A stretch of DNA of 64,000 bases from Paenibacillus apiarius (GTDB lineage: Bacteria > Bacillota > Bacilli > Paenibacillales > Paenibacillaceae): the NCBI RefSeq assembly GCF_017052585.1, contig NZ_JAFFHZ010000001.1, positions 868,001 through 932,000 on the forward strand, read 5' to 3'. This document shows, one piece after another, positions 1 to 8,572 of this stretch. The stretch's first letter is position 1; every line of letters starts with the position of its first letter. The notes beneath the pieces are model-generated. The model did not search any database. It was not told the DNA's origin and was given only the letters and a program-made list of their open reading frames with translations. Both the position numbers and the translations under genes were made by a program.

Positions 1-1108
1 CCTCGCGTGTCAATTCGGCTGCCTTGCGCAGCGCTGACTCGTCCGGCGGGTTCACGACAATGCGCGAAGATTCGGTCAGTGCATAGTTGCCGGAGCCCCC
101 ATACCATTCTCTCAAGGACGGAATCACGTCCGGCTCTGCATTTCGTTCCGAGGTCTGCTTATATTGGCCCGGAACGGTCACGGCGATATTTCCGGACAGG
201 AGCTTTCGCTTCGGATCGTTCAGATCTTCTGCCTCCACCAGGAGGTTCACCTTGGCATCCACCAACGGCGCGCGAATATTGCCCTCCCGATCAATGACAG
301 GCAATCGGTCGCTGCCGTACACGCTCACGCGGAATCCTTCCGGCACTTTAGCCGCAGACCAATCCAGCTTCGTCTGACCGGCATGCACCGTCAATGTTGC
401 TGCTATTTTGTCTATGATGGATTGCAAGTCATTCAACTGGTACACCTCAAATTCATAAAAGGAGTAGCCATACAGGATGCCATCGACAGGCGCCCGCTGC
501 ACGCCCTGGAATTTCACATATCTGGCTTGGCGCGGAGCGAAATCAATGATTTCCGTCCCTCCCTCGCATTGGATAATCCCATCATTGTCCTTCACATTCG
601 ACCACAACACGCCGTCATCAGATACGAGTATCTTGTATGTATCAGCCCTTGTCTGCCATCGAATGACGACGCGATCCACAGCCTTCCGCTCTCCAAGGTC
701 AACATAGAACCATTGATCATCTTGCTTCGCAGAAGACCATCTCGTATTGGGCTTTCCATCTACGGCTAATTCAGGATTAAGATAATCCACTTCGTTGCCA
801 GCAGCAAAGACCGGCTTGTTCAAGGCTAGATTCGTCCCGCTGAACGCAGCGGGTGCTTCATCTGGAGAGTCACTCGGGAGTACGTTGCCGTCTTTGTCAT
901 AGACGGCATCCGTGACGCTGTGCGGCGGTCCATCCTGAACAGCTGGGACTGTTGCGGCAGGAGGCGTGTCCGCCTGTCCTGATGCGGCATTTTTCACACT
1001 GGAATTCGCCAACGCTGTCGTCGGCTGGGCAACGGTCAAGGTCGCCGTCATTGCAACCATTAGACTGAGCAGCAATAAAACCGCTTTCAATTGTATCGTT
1101 TTCTTCAT
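1..1108 (-). CDS. Secreted discoidin-domain glycosidase-like protein, truncated by window edge (possible GH20)
   Basis: The reading frame stays open to the left edge, so only the N-terminal ~368 residues are present. The ATG at 1108 follows GGAGGGACT, a good ribosome site. Residues 1-34 form a Sec signal peptide ending in an Ala-x-Ala-type site. Residues about 85-225 look like an F5/8 type C (discoidin, CBM32-like) carbohydrate-binding domain: 'NLALNKPV' start, 'AVDGKPNTRWSS', 'WFYVDLG', and a 'RYVKFQGV' strand. After a linker, 'VIPSLREWYGGSG' followed by 'SRIVV' resembles the start of the N-terminal domain of family 20 beta-N-acetylhexosaminidases. The catalytic domain would lie outside the window, so the enzyme class is inferred. 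It is probably a secreted glycan-degrading enzyme and has no clear operon partner here. Confidence 0.62.
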   Translation of the reverse strand, partial: MKKTIQLKAVLLLLSLMVAMTATLTVAQPTTALANSSVKNAASGQADTPPAATVPAVQDGPPHSVTDAVYDKDGNVLPSDSPDEAPAAFSGTNLALNKPVFAAGNEVDYLNPELAVDGKPNTRWSSAKQDDQWFYVDLGERKAVDRVVIRWQTRADTYKILVSDDGVLWSNVKDNDGIIQCEGGTEIIDFAPRQARYVKFQGVQRAPVDGILYGYSFYEFEVYQLNDLQSIIDKIAATLTVHAGQTKLDWSAAKVPEGFRVSVYGSDRLPVIDREGNIRAPLVDAKVNLLVEAEDLNDPKRKLLSGNIAVTVPGQYKQTSERNAEPDVIPSLREWYGGSGNYALTESSRIVVNPPDESALRKAAELTRE

Positions 1109-1343
1109 AGTCCCTCCATATCATCTTGTTATCGGTTTGGTCGAATACAAGTTATTGCCCATCACCTCCTTTTTTTATCCTATAATTTCCAAAACTCTGT
1201 TGCAACACAAAAAAAGGCATAAGCAAAAAGTTTACACTTCTCACTCATGCCCCGCTCGGGTAACACGTAAAAGGTAGATACTGTATCTTATTCGGGAACA
1301 TGCTCAATTATGAAAGCGAAACCGAACGAACCGCCGTTCCTTT

Positions 1344-2033
1344 TTAGAGGGTGCGGAATTTCAGATCTTTACAGTCTATATAGAAAGAAAAGGTTCTCGT
1401 TTCTTTTGTTCCATTCAGGGAAAGACTGAACGTCAAGTTTTTGACATCTCGGTCTGCCAACCCTAGATTGCGCACCCAGCCATGCTTTTCTTTTTTGGGT
1501 TTGATGGCCCCGGCTTCAAAATCGGGATTTGCCGGAGAGATCCCAACCGTTTCATATGATTTGCCTTCAATGCCGTCGTTTGCTCCCGTCTTCGCGCTTC
1601 CCAATTCAGGTGTAATATCTTCATTGCTCGTATTATTTTTAATCGTGATTTCAAAGTCCGTATTCCCCTCTGTAACCCGCACCGAATGAACCGTTACCTC
1701 AACATCTTTCACGGTTTGGGTGATAGGCAATGTTTCGAACTTAGTATCGCTGCTCCCGGAAGAGCCGCTTTCTGGCTTCTCTTCCTTCTTTTTAGACTCC
1801 AGCCTGATGCCGCCTTTTTCGAAAGCAACACGATATCCAACCGCATCGGCCAATTCCCGAATTGGAAGATAGAGCTTGCCCTCGATGGACACGGGCTTGT
1901 CGCTCAGCGCTTTCTCTTGTCCGTTAATGTAAATTTTGTATTCTTCGGCTTTGGCTGTAAAGTTCGATGCAGCGAATGCAATTCCTGAGAAAAAGATCGC
2001 GCCGCATATGAATCCAGTAACTAGTTTCTTCAT
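1344..2033 (-). CDS. Secreted stalk-domain protein with telokin-like C-terminal domain
   Basis: The protein has 229 residues. I chose the ATG at 2033 (MKKLVTGF...) because GGAAGGAAAG lies just upstream; the longer frame would need a TTG overlapping that site. Residues 1-22 or so form a signal peptide. Residues 30-75 ('YKIYINGQEKAL', 'GKLYLPIRELADAVGY') match the copper-amine-oxidase N-terminal-like 'stalk' domain common in Bacillales exported proteins. A Lys/Glu/Ser-rich linker follows, then a beta-rich domain ('VTVHSVRVTEGNTDFEITIKN') like the DUF4352/telokin-like domains of lipoproteins. The function is unknown; a surface-anchored binding role is plausible. It stands alone, 60 bp after the esterase pair. 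Confidence 0.7.
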   Translation of the reverse strand: MKKLVTGFICGAIFFSGIAFAASNFTAKAEEYKIYINGQEKALSDKPVSIEGKLYLPIRELADAVGYRVAFEKGGIRLESKKKEEKPESGSSGSSDTKFETLPITQTVKDVEVTVHSVRVTEGNTDFEITIKNNTSNEDITPELGSAKTGANDGIEGKSYETVGISPANPDFEAGAIKPKKEKHGWVRNLGLADRDVKNLTFSLSLNGTKETRTFSFYIDCKDLKFRTL

Positions 2034-2093
2034 TGTTATCTTTCCTTCCAATATACAAAAATCTTTGGAGTTACGTTAACCCGATGCTATCAT

Positions 2094-3425
2094 CTAAGAC
2101 CAACGTTCTACGCGAATTTCGAGTTTTGAATCCATTAACGCTTTATATCGGCGCTCCACCGTGTTCCCCACTGCATCGACCTCGACGATTCCATCCTCGC
2201 GGCTGACCTGGTACACCCATTCGGCATGCAGCGGTATTTGCAGTTGGTTCGTATAAGTGCGGTTGCCCGGATTGTACCTCAACGGAAACCATGCATACAG
2301 CTTGATGCCGTCTGGCGTATTTGACGGGACATGGACGACGATATCCAGCGTGATATGCGTTTTGATCTCTGCGGTGACACGAATCATTAGGGCAGCTTCC
2401 AACCCATCATACTGAACGGTTACCTTCGTTTGTCCCTGTTGCAAAGGGATAACGGTTCCATCCTCCCGAACTTGCGCGATGCGTTCATCCTCTACTCGAT
2501 AGGCCGCTCTTAATAGAGACATCTTGAATCCCGAATCGAACTCGACAATCGGGTTCAGCCGGCATTGAGGGCCCACGATTCCAACCTCTTCACTGCCGTG
2601 CAGCGTCAATGAACAGGCCTTGCCTTGATTGCCAAAAAAGTGGATGAGCGGCGCAGCCACTCTTGCCGCCCAATCTTTTTCCACATGAGCCGCTCCGGGT
2701 TCATAGAGATAGACCAGCTCGCCTTCTGCTTTATAGCCCAAGTCCAGAAGCTTCTCGGCCACTTCCCGCACATGCTTTTCCATCACCAAGAGCCCTTCGC
2801 TGCTTCCCAGATCCATCCATATTTTAGCAACAGGCTGCTTTGCGGTGAAAGAATGATACTGCGGCGCTTCTTCCTGAGTCTCTGGGTCCACGCAATAAAA
2901 ATACGGCGAAACGATGCCCAGCATGCCGAACACGTCGGGACGGCGAAATCCCATATGGTACGTGACTTGTCCCCCTCGTGAGGAACCCATTAAAGCGGTA
3001 TGCTCCGGCTCTGTTTTCGTGCGGAACACGGAATCGATATAAGGCTTCACTTCATCGATAATAAAGCTCTCATATAGATGGCCGCGCGGTTGGATCGGAA
3101 CCTTATCCGCTTGATGGAGAATGCCTTCCATGTCATGGGTGAATTCATCGGCCCGTTCCTGCCCCATATTGGGTATGCCAACTACGATAATTTCTTCGAT
3201 AATATGATCGGCAATCAGCTTATCGACGGTAACGTGCACGTTCCATGAATAGCCATTGAATGCCGGATGAAAAATATTTTGCCCGTCATGCATGTACAGA
3301 ACCGGATACCGCTTGCTCTTGTCATGCTCATAGCCGGGAGGAAGATATACGAATATATCCCGCTTGTTATCCAGATAGTCCGATTGAAAATTTTCAATTC
3401 GCAATATGCTTGAACCACGCATCAT
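2094..3425 (-). CDS. Esterase D-family alpha/beta hydrolase with C-terminal starch-binding-like domain (second copy)
   Basis: This 443-residue protein is a paralogue of the gene immediately upstream. The ATG at 3425 is preferred: it follows AAAGGTGAT and sits 11 bp after the upstream stop, whereas the longer frame uses a TTG inside the upstream gene. The N-terminal ~260 residues are an esterase D/Fes-type hydrolase (PF00756-like), with 'RYPVLYMHDGQNIF', the nucleophile elbow GSSRG near residue 149, 'IWMDLGSSEG' and the His in 'GAAHVEKDW'. A central Ig-like segment follows. The last ~95 residues ('ITLDIVVHVPSNTPDG' to 'VERW') resemble CBM20/48-type beta sandwiches. No signal peptide is visible, so it is probably cytoplasmic. 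Location in the LacI-controlled maltodextrin locus suggests deacylation of acylated oligosaccharides; this is inference. Confidence 0.78.
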   Translation of the reverse strand: MMRGSSILRIENFQSDYLDNKRDIFVYLPPGYEHDKSKRYPVLYMHDGQNIFHPAFNGYSWNVHVTVDKLIADHIIEEIIVVGIPNMGQERADEFTHDMEGILHQADKVPIQPRGHLYESFIIDEVKPYIDSVFRTKTEPEHTALMGSSRGGQVTYHMGFRRPDVFGMLGIVSPYFYCVDPETQEEAPQYHSFTAKQPVAKIWMDLGSSEGLLVMEKHVREVAEKLLDLGYKAEGELVYLYEPGAAHVEKDWAARVAAPLIHFFGNQGKACSLTLHGSEEVGIVGPQCRLNPIVEFDSGFKMSLLRAAYRVEDERIAQVREDGTVIPLQQGQTKVTVQYDGLEAALMIRVTAEIKTHITLDIVVHVPSNTPDGIKLYAWFPLRYNPGNRTYTNQLQIPLHAEWVYQVSREDGIVEVDAVGNTVERRYKALMDSKLEIRVERWS

Positions 3426-3436
3426 ATTCATCACCT

Positions 3437-4774
3437 TTACTTGTTCTCCGCCAAGAGATCCACCCAATTTTCGACTTCGTAATGCAACACCAATCCATCC
3501 GTAACCGTAAATTTGCGATAAGGAACTTCCTGGCCGTGGCGATCGGTTTCATGCTTGCCTAAGCCGCGGGAAATCCGAAATTCAAAGGACAAGTCCCGCG
3601 GTGCCTCGAACGTGCCGCCATACAGCCCTTCGTTGATCATCGGCAATTCGATCCCGGCATATAGTTTTTCAGTGCGCGGCGTAAATTCCGGCACTTTCAC
3701 AAAGATGTCCACCGCGGCCGTCTCGGAAATATACGGAACGACGGTGACGTCCACACAAGCATGGATAGAGTGATTGGCATAGGTTACGGTTGTCTTTCCT
3801 GCTTGCTTCGGAACGAGCGTTCCGTCTGCGGTTACCACTAAAATTGCGGGATCGGCCACTTCATACACGGCGTTGAGATCCGTCATGACAAAGCCGCTGT
3901 CGAAGCGAACGACCGGGTTGAACGTCCGCTTCGGCCCCTCTATGCCTACTGCCTCAGGTCCCCGCAATTCAACATGCACAGGGGTGCCTATCTCTCCAAA
4001 AAAATAAAGGAGAGGCGCATGAACCCTTGCCGCCCAATCTTTTTGCGCATGACCGGAGCCGACTGCATAATAGTACATCAAATCATTCCCCGGCTCATAG
4101 CCGACTTGAATGAGCACATCCACCACTTGCCGCACATGCTTTTCCATAACGGTGAAGCCTTCTGCATCTCCTACATCCATCCAAATTTTCAGATCCCTCT
4201 TCTCCGTATAGACATTGCTCAGCCATCTGTCTTCCATCGTGTCCGGATTCACGCTTACAAAGAACGGACACAGTGCTCCAACCATGCCAAAGGTGTCGGA
4301 TTGACGAAATCCGATATTATAAGAGACCAATCCGCCGGCGGAAGATCCCATCAAGGCCGTATGTTCTTTACCAGTTAACGTCCGGTATTCCCGATCGATA
4401 TAAGGCTTCACTTCCTGAACGAGAAATTGCTCGTATAATTCGCCTTGATTGGCCGTGTGGAACACATTGTGCCCGTCCGGATTCGCATGCATATATTCCG
4501 CAATCCGCGCATCTTCCACATGGGAAATCGCGACTACAATGATCTCCTTCATCCTGCCTTCAGACACCAAACGATCAACCGCTTTATGAACGTCCCACGA
4601 GTCTCCCTTATGATCCGCAAAAAAAACATGCTGACCGTCATGCATATAGAGAACGGGATATCGCTGTTGTTCATTCGTTTCATAGCTAGGGGGCAAGTAA
4701 ACAAACATATCTCTCGTATTATTAAGAATGCTTGAATAAAACTGGTTGATCTCGATTAACCGTGATGAGTCCAT
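3437..4774 (-). CDS. Esterase D-family alpha/beta hydrolase with C-terminal starch-binding-like domain (first copy)
   Basis: This protein has 445 residues. Its ATG follows GAGGAGATTGTCTA and lies 25 bp after the lacI stop, so lacI and both esterases probably form one operon. The hydrolase domain covers about residues 1-260. 'MGSSAGG' puts the nucleophile at Ser145, 'IWMDVGDAEG' supplies the Asp near 200, and 'GSGHAQKDW' gives His242. An Ig-like segment (about 270-345) and a terminal CBM20/48-like domain (about 350-438, 'FEFRISRGLGKHE' and 'HYEVENW') follow. There is no secretion signal. The two tandem copies are clearly homologous but well diverged, which argues for an old duplication and perhaps different substrates. 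Substrate specificity cannot be read from the sequence. Confidence 0.8.
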   Translation of the reverse strand: MDSSRLIEINQFYSSILNNTRDMFVYLPPSYETNEQQRYPVLYMHDGQHVFFADHKGDSWDVHKAVDRLVSEGRMKEIIVVAISHVEDARIAEYMHANPDGHNVFHTANQGELYEQFLVQEVKPYIDREYRTLTGKEHTALMGSSAGGLVSYNIGFRQSDTFGMVGALCPFFVSVNPDTMEDRWLSNVYTEKRDLKIWMDVGDAEGFTVMEKHVRQVVDVLIQVGYEPGNDLMYYYAVGSGHAQKDWAARVHAPLLYFFGEIGTPVHVELRGPEAVGIEGPKRTFNPVVRFDSGFVMTDLNAVYEVADPAILVVTADGTLVPKQAGKTTVTYANHSIHACVDVTVVPYISETAAVDIFVKVPEFTPRTEKLYAGIELPMINEGLYGGTFEAPRDLSFEFRISRGLGKHETDRHGQEVPYRKFTVTDGLVLHYEVENWVDLLAENK

Positions 4775-4799
4775 TAGACAATCTCCTCATACCCTATTT

Positions 4800-5714
4800 T
4801 TACGAGGAGACCGACAAAAATAAAAACTTCTCCTCGTGTACGTATTCCACATCATGAATATAACTGTCCATCAAATGTACGATTGCCGTGTAATCATTCA
4901 AGTCGAATGACACCTTTGCCATATCTTCCCGCAGGATTTCCGGACAATGGCACGTGCACCATGCAATCATATTTTGATTGGTTTTGGCTGCTTCATTGGC
5001 GACAAACTCGTTCATAACGATGCCCGGGCGGCCATTAAACTGCCCTAAAAACGCCTGCATGCCGCTTGGATTTTCATACACATAAATCCGATCTTCAGCC
5101 AGGCCCGATGCTTGCTTGATTGCGCCCCGCCATTGGTCATTGTTGTATGAATCCATAACAAGAAATTGCGGATCTTCGCCGAGCAAGTCGCGAGATAAGC
5201 GGAAGCTTGCCTCCATGTCCGGCATAATCTTGTGAAAGAGCGAATCTTCGATATAACTGTCAATGACAAATACCGGAATGCCGAACCCGAAATATGGAGT
5301 GATCGTTGAAAATCGCTCTTGATCCACATTGATCAAAAACACGCCATCCAAATTTCTTTCCATAATGACCTTATAGGATGGAGCCGTGCTGTCGATTTGC
5401 ATAAAAATAACGTGATAGCCCAGCGCGCTGCATTGCTGCTCGATTTTGCATATCGTTTTGGCATATTTCAGATCGGACCATGGACTTTGTATGTCGTCTT
5501 TAAATAATAAAATGCCGATTAATCCGGTCTTTTTGATTTTTAAAGATTGAGCCGTGCGATTGGTCACATACTTAAGCTGCTGCGCCACTTTAAGGACCTT
5601 AACACGCGTCTCATCGGAAATGGATTGCGTCTTTACATCGTTTAAAATATAGGACACCGTGGCTATGGAGACACCGGCCGCTTTGGCGATATCCTTGATC
5701 GTTGTTTTTTTCAT
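4800..5714 (-). CDS. LacI-family transcriptional regulator of the maltodextrin locus
   Basis: This 304-residue regulator has a canonical N-terminal LacI helix-turn-helix: 'TTIKDIAKAAGVSIATVSYILND', then the hinge 'RTAQSLKIKKTGLIGILL'. A periplasmic-binding-type effector domain fills the rest. It is about 30 residues shorter than typical family members, and the C-terminus lacks the usual 'IGFDD'-like strand. The effector domain is therefore divergent, though the frame is intact. A perfect palindrome with central CG lies on its own promoter (5731-5780), and a near-identical one lies at the binding-protein promoter (11254-11269). I infer autoregulation plus control of the transporter. The effector is probably a maltodextrin, by context only. 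Confidence 0.85.
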   Translation of the reverse strand: MKKTTIKDIAKAAGVSIATVSYILNDVKTQSISDETRVKVLKVAQQLKYVTNRTAQSLKIKKTGLIGILLFKDDIQSPWSDLKYAKTICKIEQQCSALGYHVIFMQIDSTAPSYKVIMERNLDGVFLINVDQERFSTITPYFGFGIPVFVIDSYIEDSLFHKIMPDMEASFRLSRDLLGEDPQFLVMDSYNNDQWRGAIKQASGLAEDRIYVYENPSGMQAFLGQFNGRPGIVMNEFVANEAAKTNQNMIAWCTCHCPEILREDMAKVSFDLNDYTAIVHLMDSYIHDVEYVHEEKFLFLSVSS

Positions 5715-5730
5715 ATTTATCCGCCCTCGC

Positions 5731-5780
5731 TTAACTTAAACGTTTAAGTTAATTAAAGCATACCGCCTATTCCGTGTCAA
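5731..5780 (-). promoter_or_regulatory. LacI operator over the lacI-esterase promoter
   Basis: Reading the minus strand, TTGACA (5775-5780), a 17-bp spacer and TTTAAT (5752-5757) form a good sigma-A promoter. A perfect 22-bp palindrome with a central CG, core ACTTAAACGTTTAAGT, spans 5731-5752. It overlaps the end of the -10 box and the start site, the classic position for repression by a LacI-type protein. Confidence 0.85.
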
Positions 5781-5811
5781 TTTTAGCCACTTACCGCCCT
5801 TAATGCATGAA

Positions 5812-7548
5812 TCAAGCCATGAATACCATCCATCCGAACGCAGGAAGACATACCGAAATCTCGTCCTTCTCCAGCGTGTATGTTCCGTTCCCGAGCATCG
5901 TTGCAGTCACTGGCTGCCGCTGCATCCCTGCAAAGGAGAATGATGCCTCCTGCCCGCTGTTATTGAAGCAAATGTATAGCTGTTCACTGGCGTGCTTCCT
6001 TACTACGGCCAGCTGCTGCCGGTTCGCATATATAATCTGGAAAGAACCTGCTTGCAATGCGCGATGCGCGGTGCGCAAAGAAATGAGCTCGCGATAAAAA
6101 TCAAACAGCGCGCGGTTCTGCTGCTCTTCCTCCCACACCATCGGCTTCCTGCAATCCGGATCCGGCCCGCCCGTCATCCCCACTTCATCTCCATAATAAA
6201 TACATGGAGCGCCGAGGAAGATGAACTGGAACAGTACGGCAAGCATCGCTTTCCGCTCATCTTGCGCCACCGTAAGCAAGCGTGGAGTATCATGGCTTCC
6301 CAAAATCGTAAAGGTGGCTTCGTTCACTTGCTGCGGATAGTCGGCCAAGAGCTTATTCACTTGAGAAGAGAACTGCTCCGCATCCATCGCGCCCTTCGCA
6401 AAAAAATCAATGACCGCCTCGGTCACCGGATAATTCATCACCGCGTCAAACTGATCGCCTTGCAGCCATGGCATCGCATCATGCCATATTTCGCCCAAAA
6501 TATAAAAGTCCGGCTTTATATCCTTGCATGCTTTGCGGAACTCCCTCCAGAACTCATGGTCAATCTCGTTCGCAACGTCCAATCTCCAGCCGTCAATATC
6601 GCATTCTCTAATCCAATATTGCGCGACATCCAGCAAGTACGCTCTCACTTCCGGGTTTACGGTATTCAGCTTCGGCATATGAGACTCGAAGGCAAAGCAA
6701 TGGTAAGAAGGTCTTGGCGCCCGCACAAGCGGAAACTGCTTAATATGGAACCAATCCCGATAGCGTGACGCTTCTCCATCCTTAAGCACATCCTGGAAAG
6801 GGGCGAACCAGTAGCCGCAATGATTGAATACCGCATCCAGAATAACGCGAATTCCGCGATCATGACACGCTTTTACGAGATTTTTCAACAGTTCGGTATC
6901 GCCAAACTGCGGGTCCACCTTTAAATAATCGGTCGTGTCGTATTTATGATTGGTCTTCGCTTCGAACAAGGGCGTAAAATAAATGGCGTTGACGCCAAGC
7001 GAGCTGATGTAATCAAGCCGCTCCAATACGCCCTGCAGGTCCCCGCCGTAAAAATCATGCGGGCCCGGATTCAACTCTTCCCACGGACGAACCTGATCCG
7101 GATCGTTTGCGGGGTCCCCGTTGGCGAACCGGTCGGGAAAGATCTGATAAAACACCGCATCCTTCACCCATGCTGGCGGCTGCAGCACCTCGCTCGTCCA
7201 TAGAAATGGATAGTCGAAACATGAAAGCGGATCCGCCGGTTTTTCCTTGACAAAGCCTTTCTCCGTGTACCACACTGTCTGCTCCCCGGCAACCAATTCA
7301 AACGCATATCTGAGCCGCAGGTGCGGGGGAACGACTTCCGTTTGCCAATAATCGAACAGATCGTCGCTGCCCAGCTTGTGAAGCTCGGCTTCGCGGACGG
7401 TATTGTCCCAATCATATTTGTCTCCATAGAGGGCTTTGACCTTTTGGAGATCGTTTTTTTTGGCCCGCAGCCGAATATGGATCGTGCGGTCGTCATAGGG
7501 ATAGCAATACGAATTGCCAGGTCTGTGATAGATAGCTTCTAATTGCAT
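5812..7548 (-). CDS. GH13 cyclomaltodextrinase / neopullulanase-type alpha-glucanase
   Basis: This 578-residue protein has the GH13_20 layout. An N-terminal Ig-like domain (residues 1-115) is followed by a (beta/alpha)8 barrel starting at 'WVKDAVFYQIFPDRFANGD', then a C-terminal beta domain. Conserved regions are visible: 'DAVFNH' (238-243), 'GWRLDVANE' with nucleophile Asp324, 'ILGEIWHD' with acid/base Glu353, and 'LGSHD' with Asp420. There is no signal peptide, as expected for an intracellular enzyme that cleaves imported maltodextrins or cyclodextrins. AAAAAGGAG sits 11 nt before the ATG. It lies downstream of malG, separated by a 160-bp repeat element, so cotranscription with the transporter is likely but not proved. 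Confidence 0.92.
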   Translation of the reverse strand: MQLEAIYHRPGNSYCYPYDDRTIHIRLRAKKNDLQKVKALYGDKYDWDNTVREAELHKLGSDDLFDYWQTEVVPPHLRLRYAFELVAGEQTVWYTEKGFVKEKPADPLSCFDYPFLWTSEVLQPPAWVKDAVFYQIFPDRFANGDPANDPDQVRPWEELNPGPHDFYGGDLQGVLERLDYISSLGVNAIYFTPLFEAKTNHKYDTTDYLKVDPQFGDTELLKNLVKACHDRGIRVILDAVFNHCGYWFAPFQDVLKDGEASRYRDWFHIKQFPLVRAPRPSYHCFAFESHMPKLNTVNPEVRAYLLDVAQYWIRECDIDGWRLDVANEIDHEFWREFRKACKDIKPDFYILGEIWHDAMPWLQGDQFDAVMNYPVTEAVIDFFAKGAMDAEQFSSQVNKLLADYPQQVNEATFTILGSHDTPRLLTVAQDERKAMLAVLFQFIFLGAPCIYYGDEVGMTGGPDPDCRKPMVWEEEQQNRALFDFYRELISLRTAHRALQAGSFQIIYANRQQLAVVRKHASEQLYICFNNSGQEASFSFAGMQRQPVTATMLGNGTYTLEKDEISVCLPAFGWMVFMA

Positions 7549-7570
7549 GGCGTGACATACTCCTTTTTAG

Positions 7571-7729
7571 AGAGCGCTTTTGATCACGAAGTTAAACCAA
7601 GAAGTAACTCGGCATCGAATCTTGCATTCACTCTCGAAGTCCGCTGCTCATGTAGTCTCGCCTACACTCCGCTGCTCCTTCTTCGAGTTCTTGCAACCTT
7701 CTCGGTGCTGAAAAGCGCCTTTTGATTAC
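7571..7729. repeat. Intergenic repeat element, copy A
   Basis: About 160 bp between malG and the GH13 gene shares a core of roughly 100 bp with 56613-56779, including GCATCGAATCTTGCATTCAC and TTGCAACCTTCTCGGTGCT. The ends carry the inverted octamer GCGCTTTT (7573-7580) / AAAAGCGC (7711-7718). The middle folds as a hairpin around TGTAG-TCTCGC-CTACA. No coding frame is convincing. It looks like a small non-autonomous mobile or structured repeat. Confidence 0.8.
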
Positions 7730-7738
7730 TACTTTTAT

Positions 7739-8572
7739 TTATCCTTTATCCGCACCCGCCGTGATTCCGTGGATGAGATATTTTTGGAAGTACATATATA
7801 GAATCGTAATCGGCAGCGCCACCAGAACGGCGCCGGCAGCAAACGTCGTAAAGCTTGAATTCGTCTCCGTGGCCACCATATTGTACAAGCCTTGGGCCAA
7901 CGTCATTTTTTCGGACGATCTCAGCACGATTTGCGGCAATATAAAATCCATGAAAGGTGTAATAAAGCTGTTCAATGCGACAAAGGTAATCGCCGGCAAT
8001 GACAACGGCAATATAATTTTAAACAACGTCTCTGTATGACTCGCTCCATCAATGTAAGCCGCTTCTTCGAGACTTTTCGGGATCGTATCGAAATGGCCTT
8101 TCATCACCCATGTTCCCATCGAAATGGAACCGCCCGCGTAGATCAGGATGAGACCCAAATGCGTATCCAGCAGCTTCGTCTGCAGCAGCAGCACGAAAAT
8201 CGCCATAATCGACAAGAAGCCCGGAAACATTTGCAAGATCAACAACGCCATCAATCCTTGCTGTCTGCCTTTGAAGCGAAAGCGCGAGAAGGCGTAGGCC
8301 GTCGCCGCCACAAGAGCCGTCGACACCGCCGCGTTGGCAATGGCGATCGTAAGCGTGTTGGTAAACCAAAGCACAAAATCGGTGTTCCGAATGAGATCGA
8401 CATAGTGCGCGATCGTGGGCTGGTCAGGGAACATCTTGCTCACCATTAAGGTATTGCCCGGATTCAGCGACGTTCCGACAACCCAAATCAACGGATATAT
8501 CGTCGTAAGCAGCAGTGCGGCAAACACCGTGTAAATGCCGATTACGACCAAGTTGTTCAGCAATTTAGACAT
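7739..8572 (-). CDS. Maltodextrin ABC transporter permease, MalG type
   Basis: This 277-residue inner-membrane permease has six predicted transmembrane segments and the binding-protein-dependent transport EAA loop, 'EEAAYIDGASHTETLFKIIL', which contacts the ATPase. Starting 'LLTTIYPLIWVVGTSLNPG' and ending 'YLIHGITAGADKG' are typical of MalG/GanQ. Its start abuts the malF stop with no gap (8572/8573), showing tight coupling. No ATPase gene is present in the cluster, so a shared MsmX-type ATPase elsewhere must energise it; this is usual in Bacillales. Confidence 0.93.
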   Translation of the reverse strand: MSKLLNNLVVIGIYTVFAALLLTTIYPLIWVVGTSLNPGNTLMVSKMFPDQPTIAHYVDLIRNTDFVLWFTNTLTIAIANAAVSTALVAATAYAFSRFRFKGRQQGLMALLILQMFPGFLSIMAIFVLLLQTKLLDTHLGLILIYAGGSISMGTWVMKGHFDTIPKSLEEAAYIDGASHTETLFKIILPLSLPAITFVALNSFITPFMDFILPQIVLRSSEKMTLAQGLYNMVATETNSSFTTFAAGAVLVALPITILYMYFQKYLIHGITAGADKG

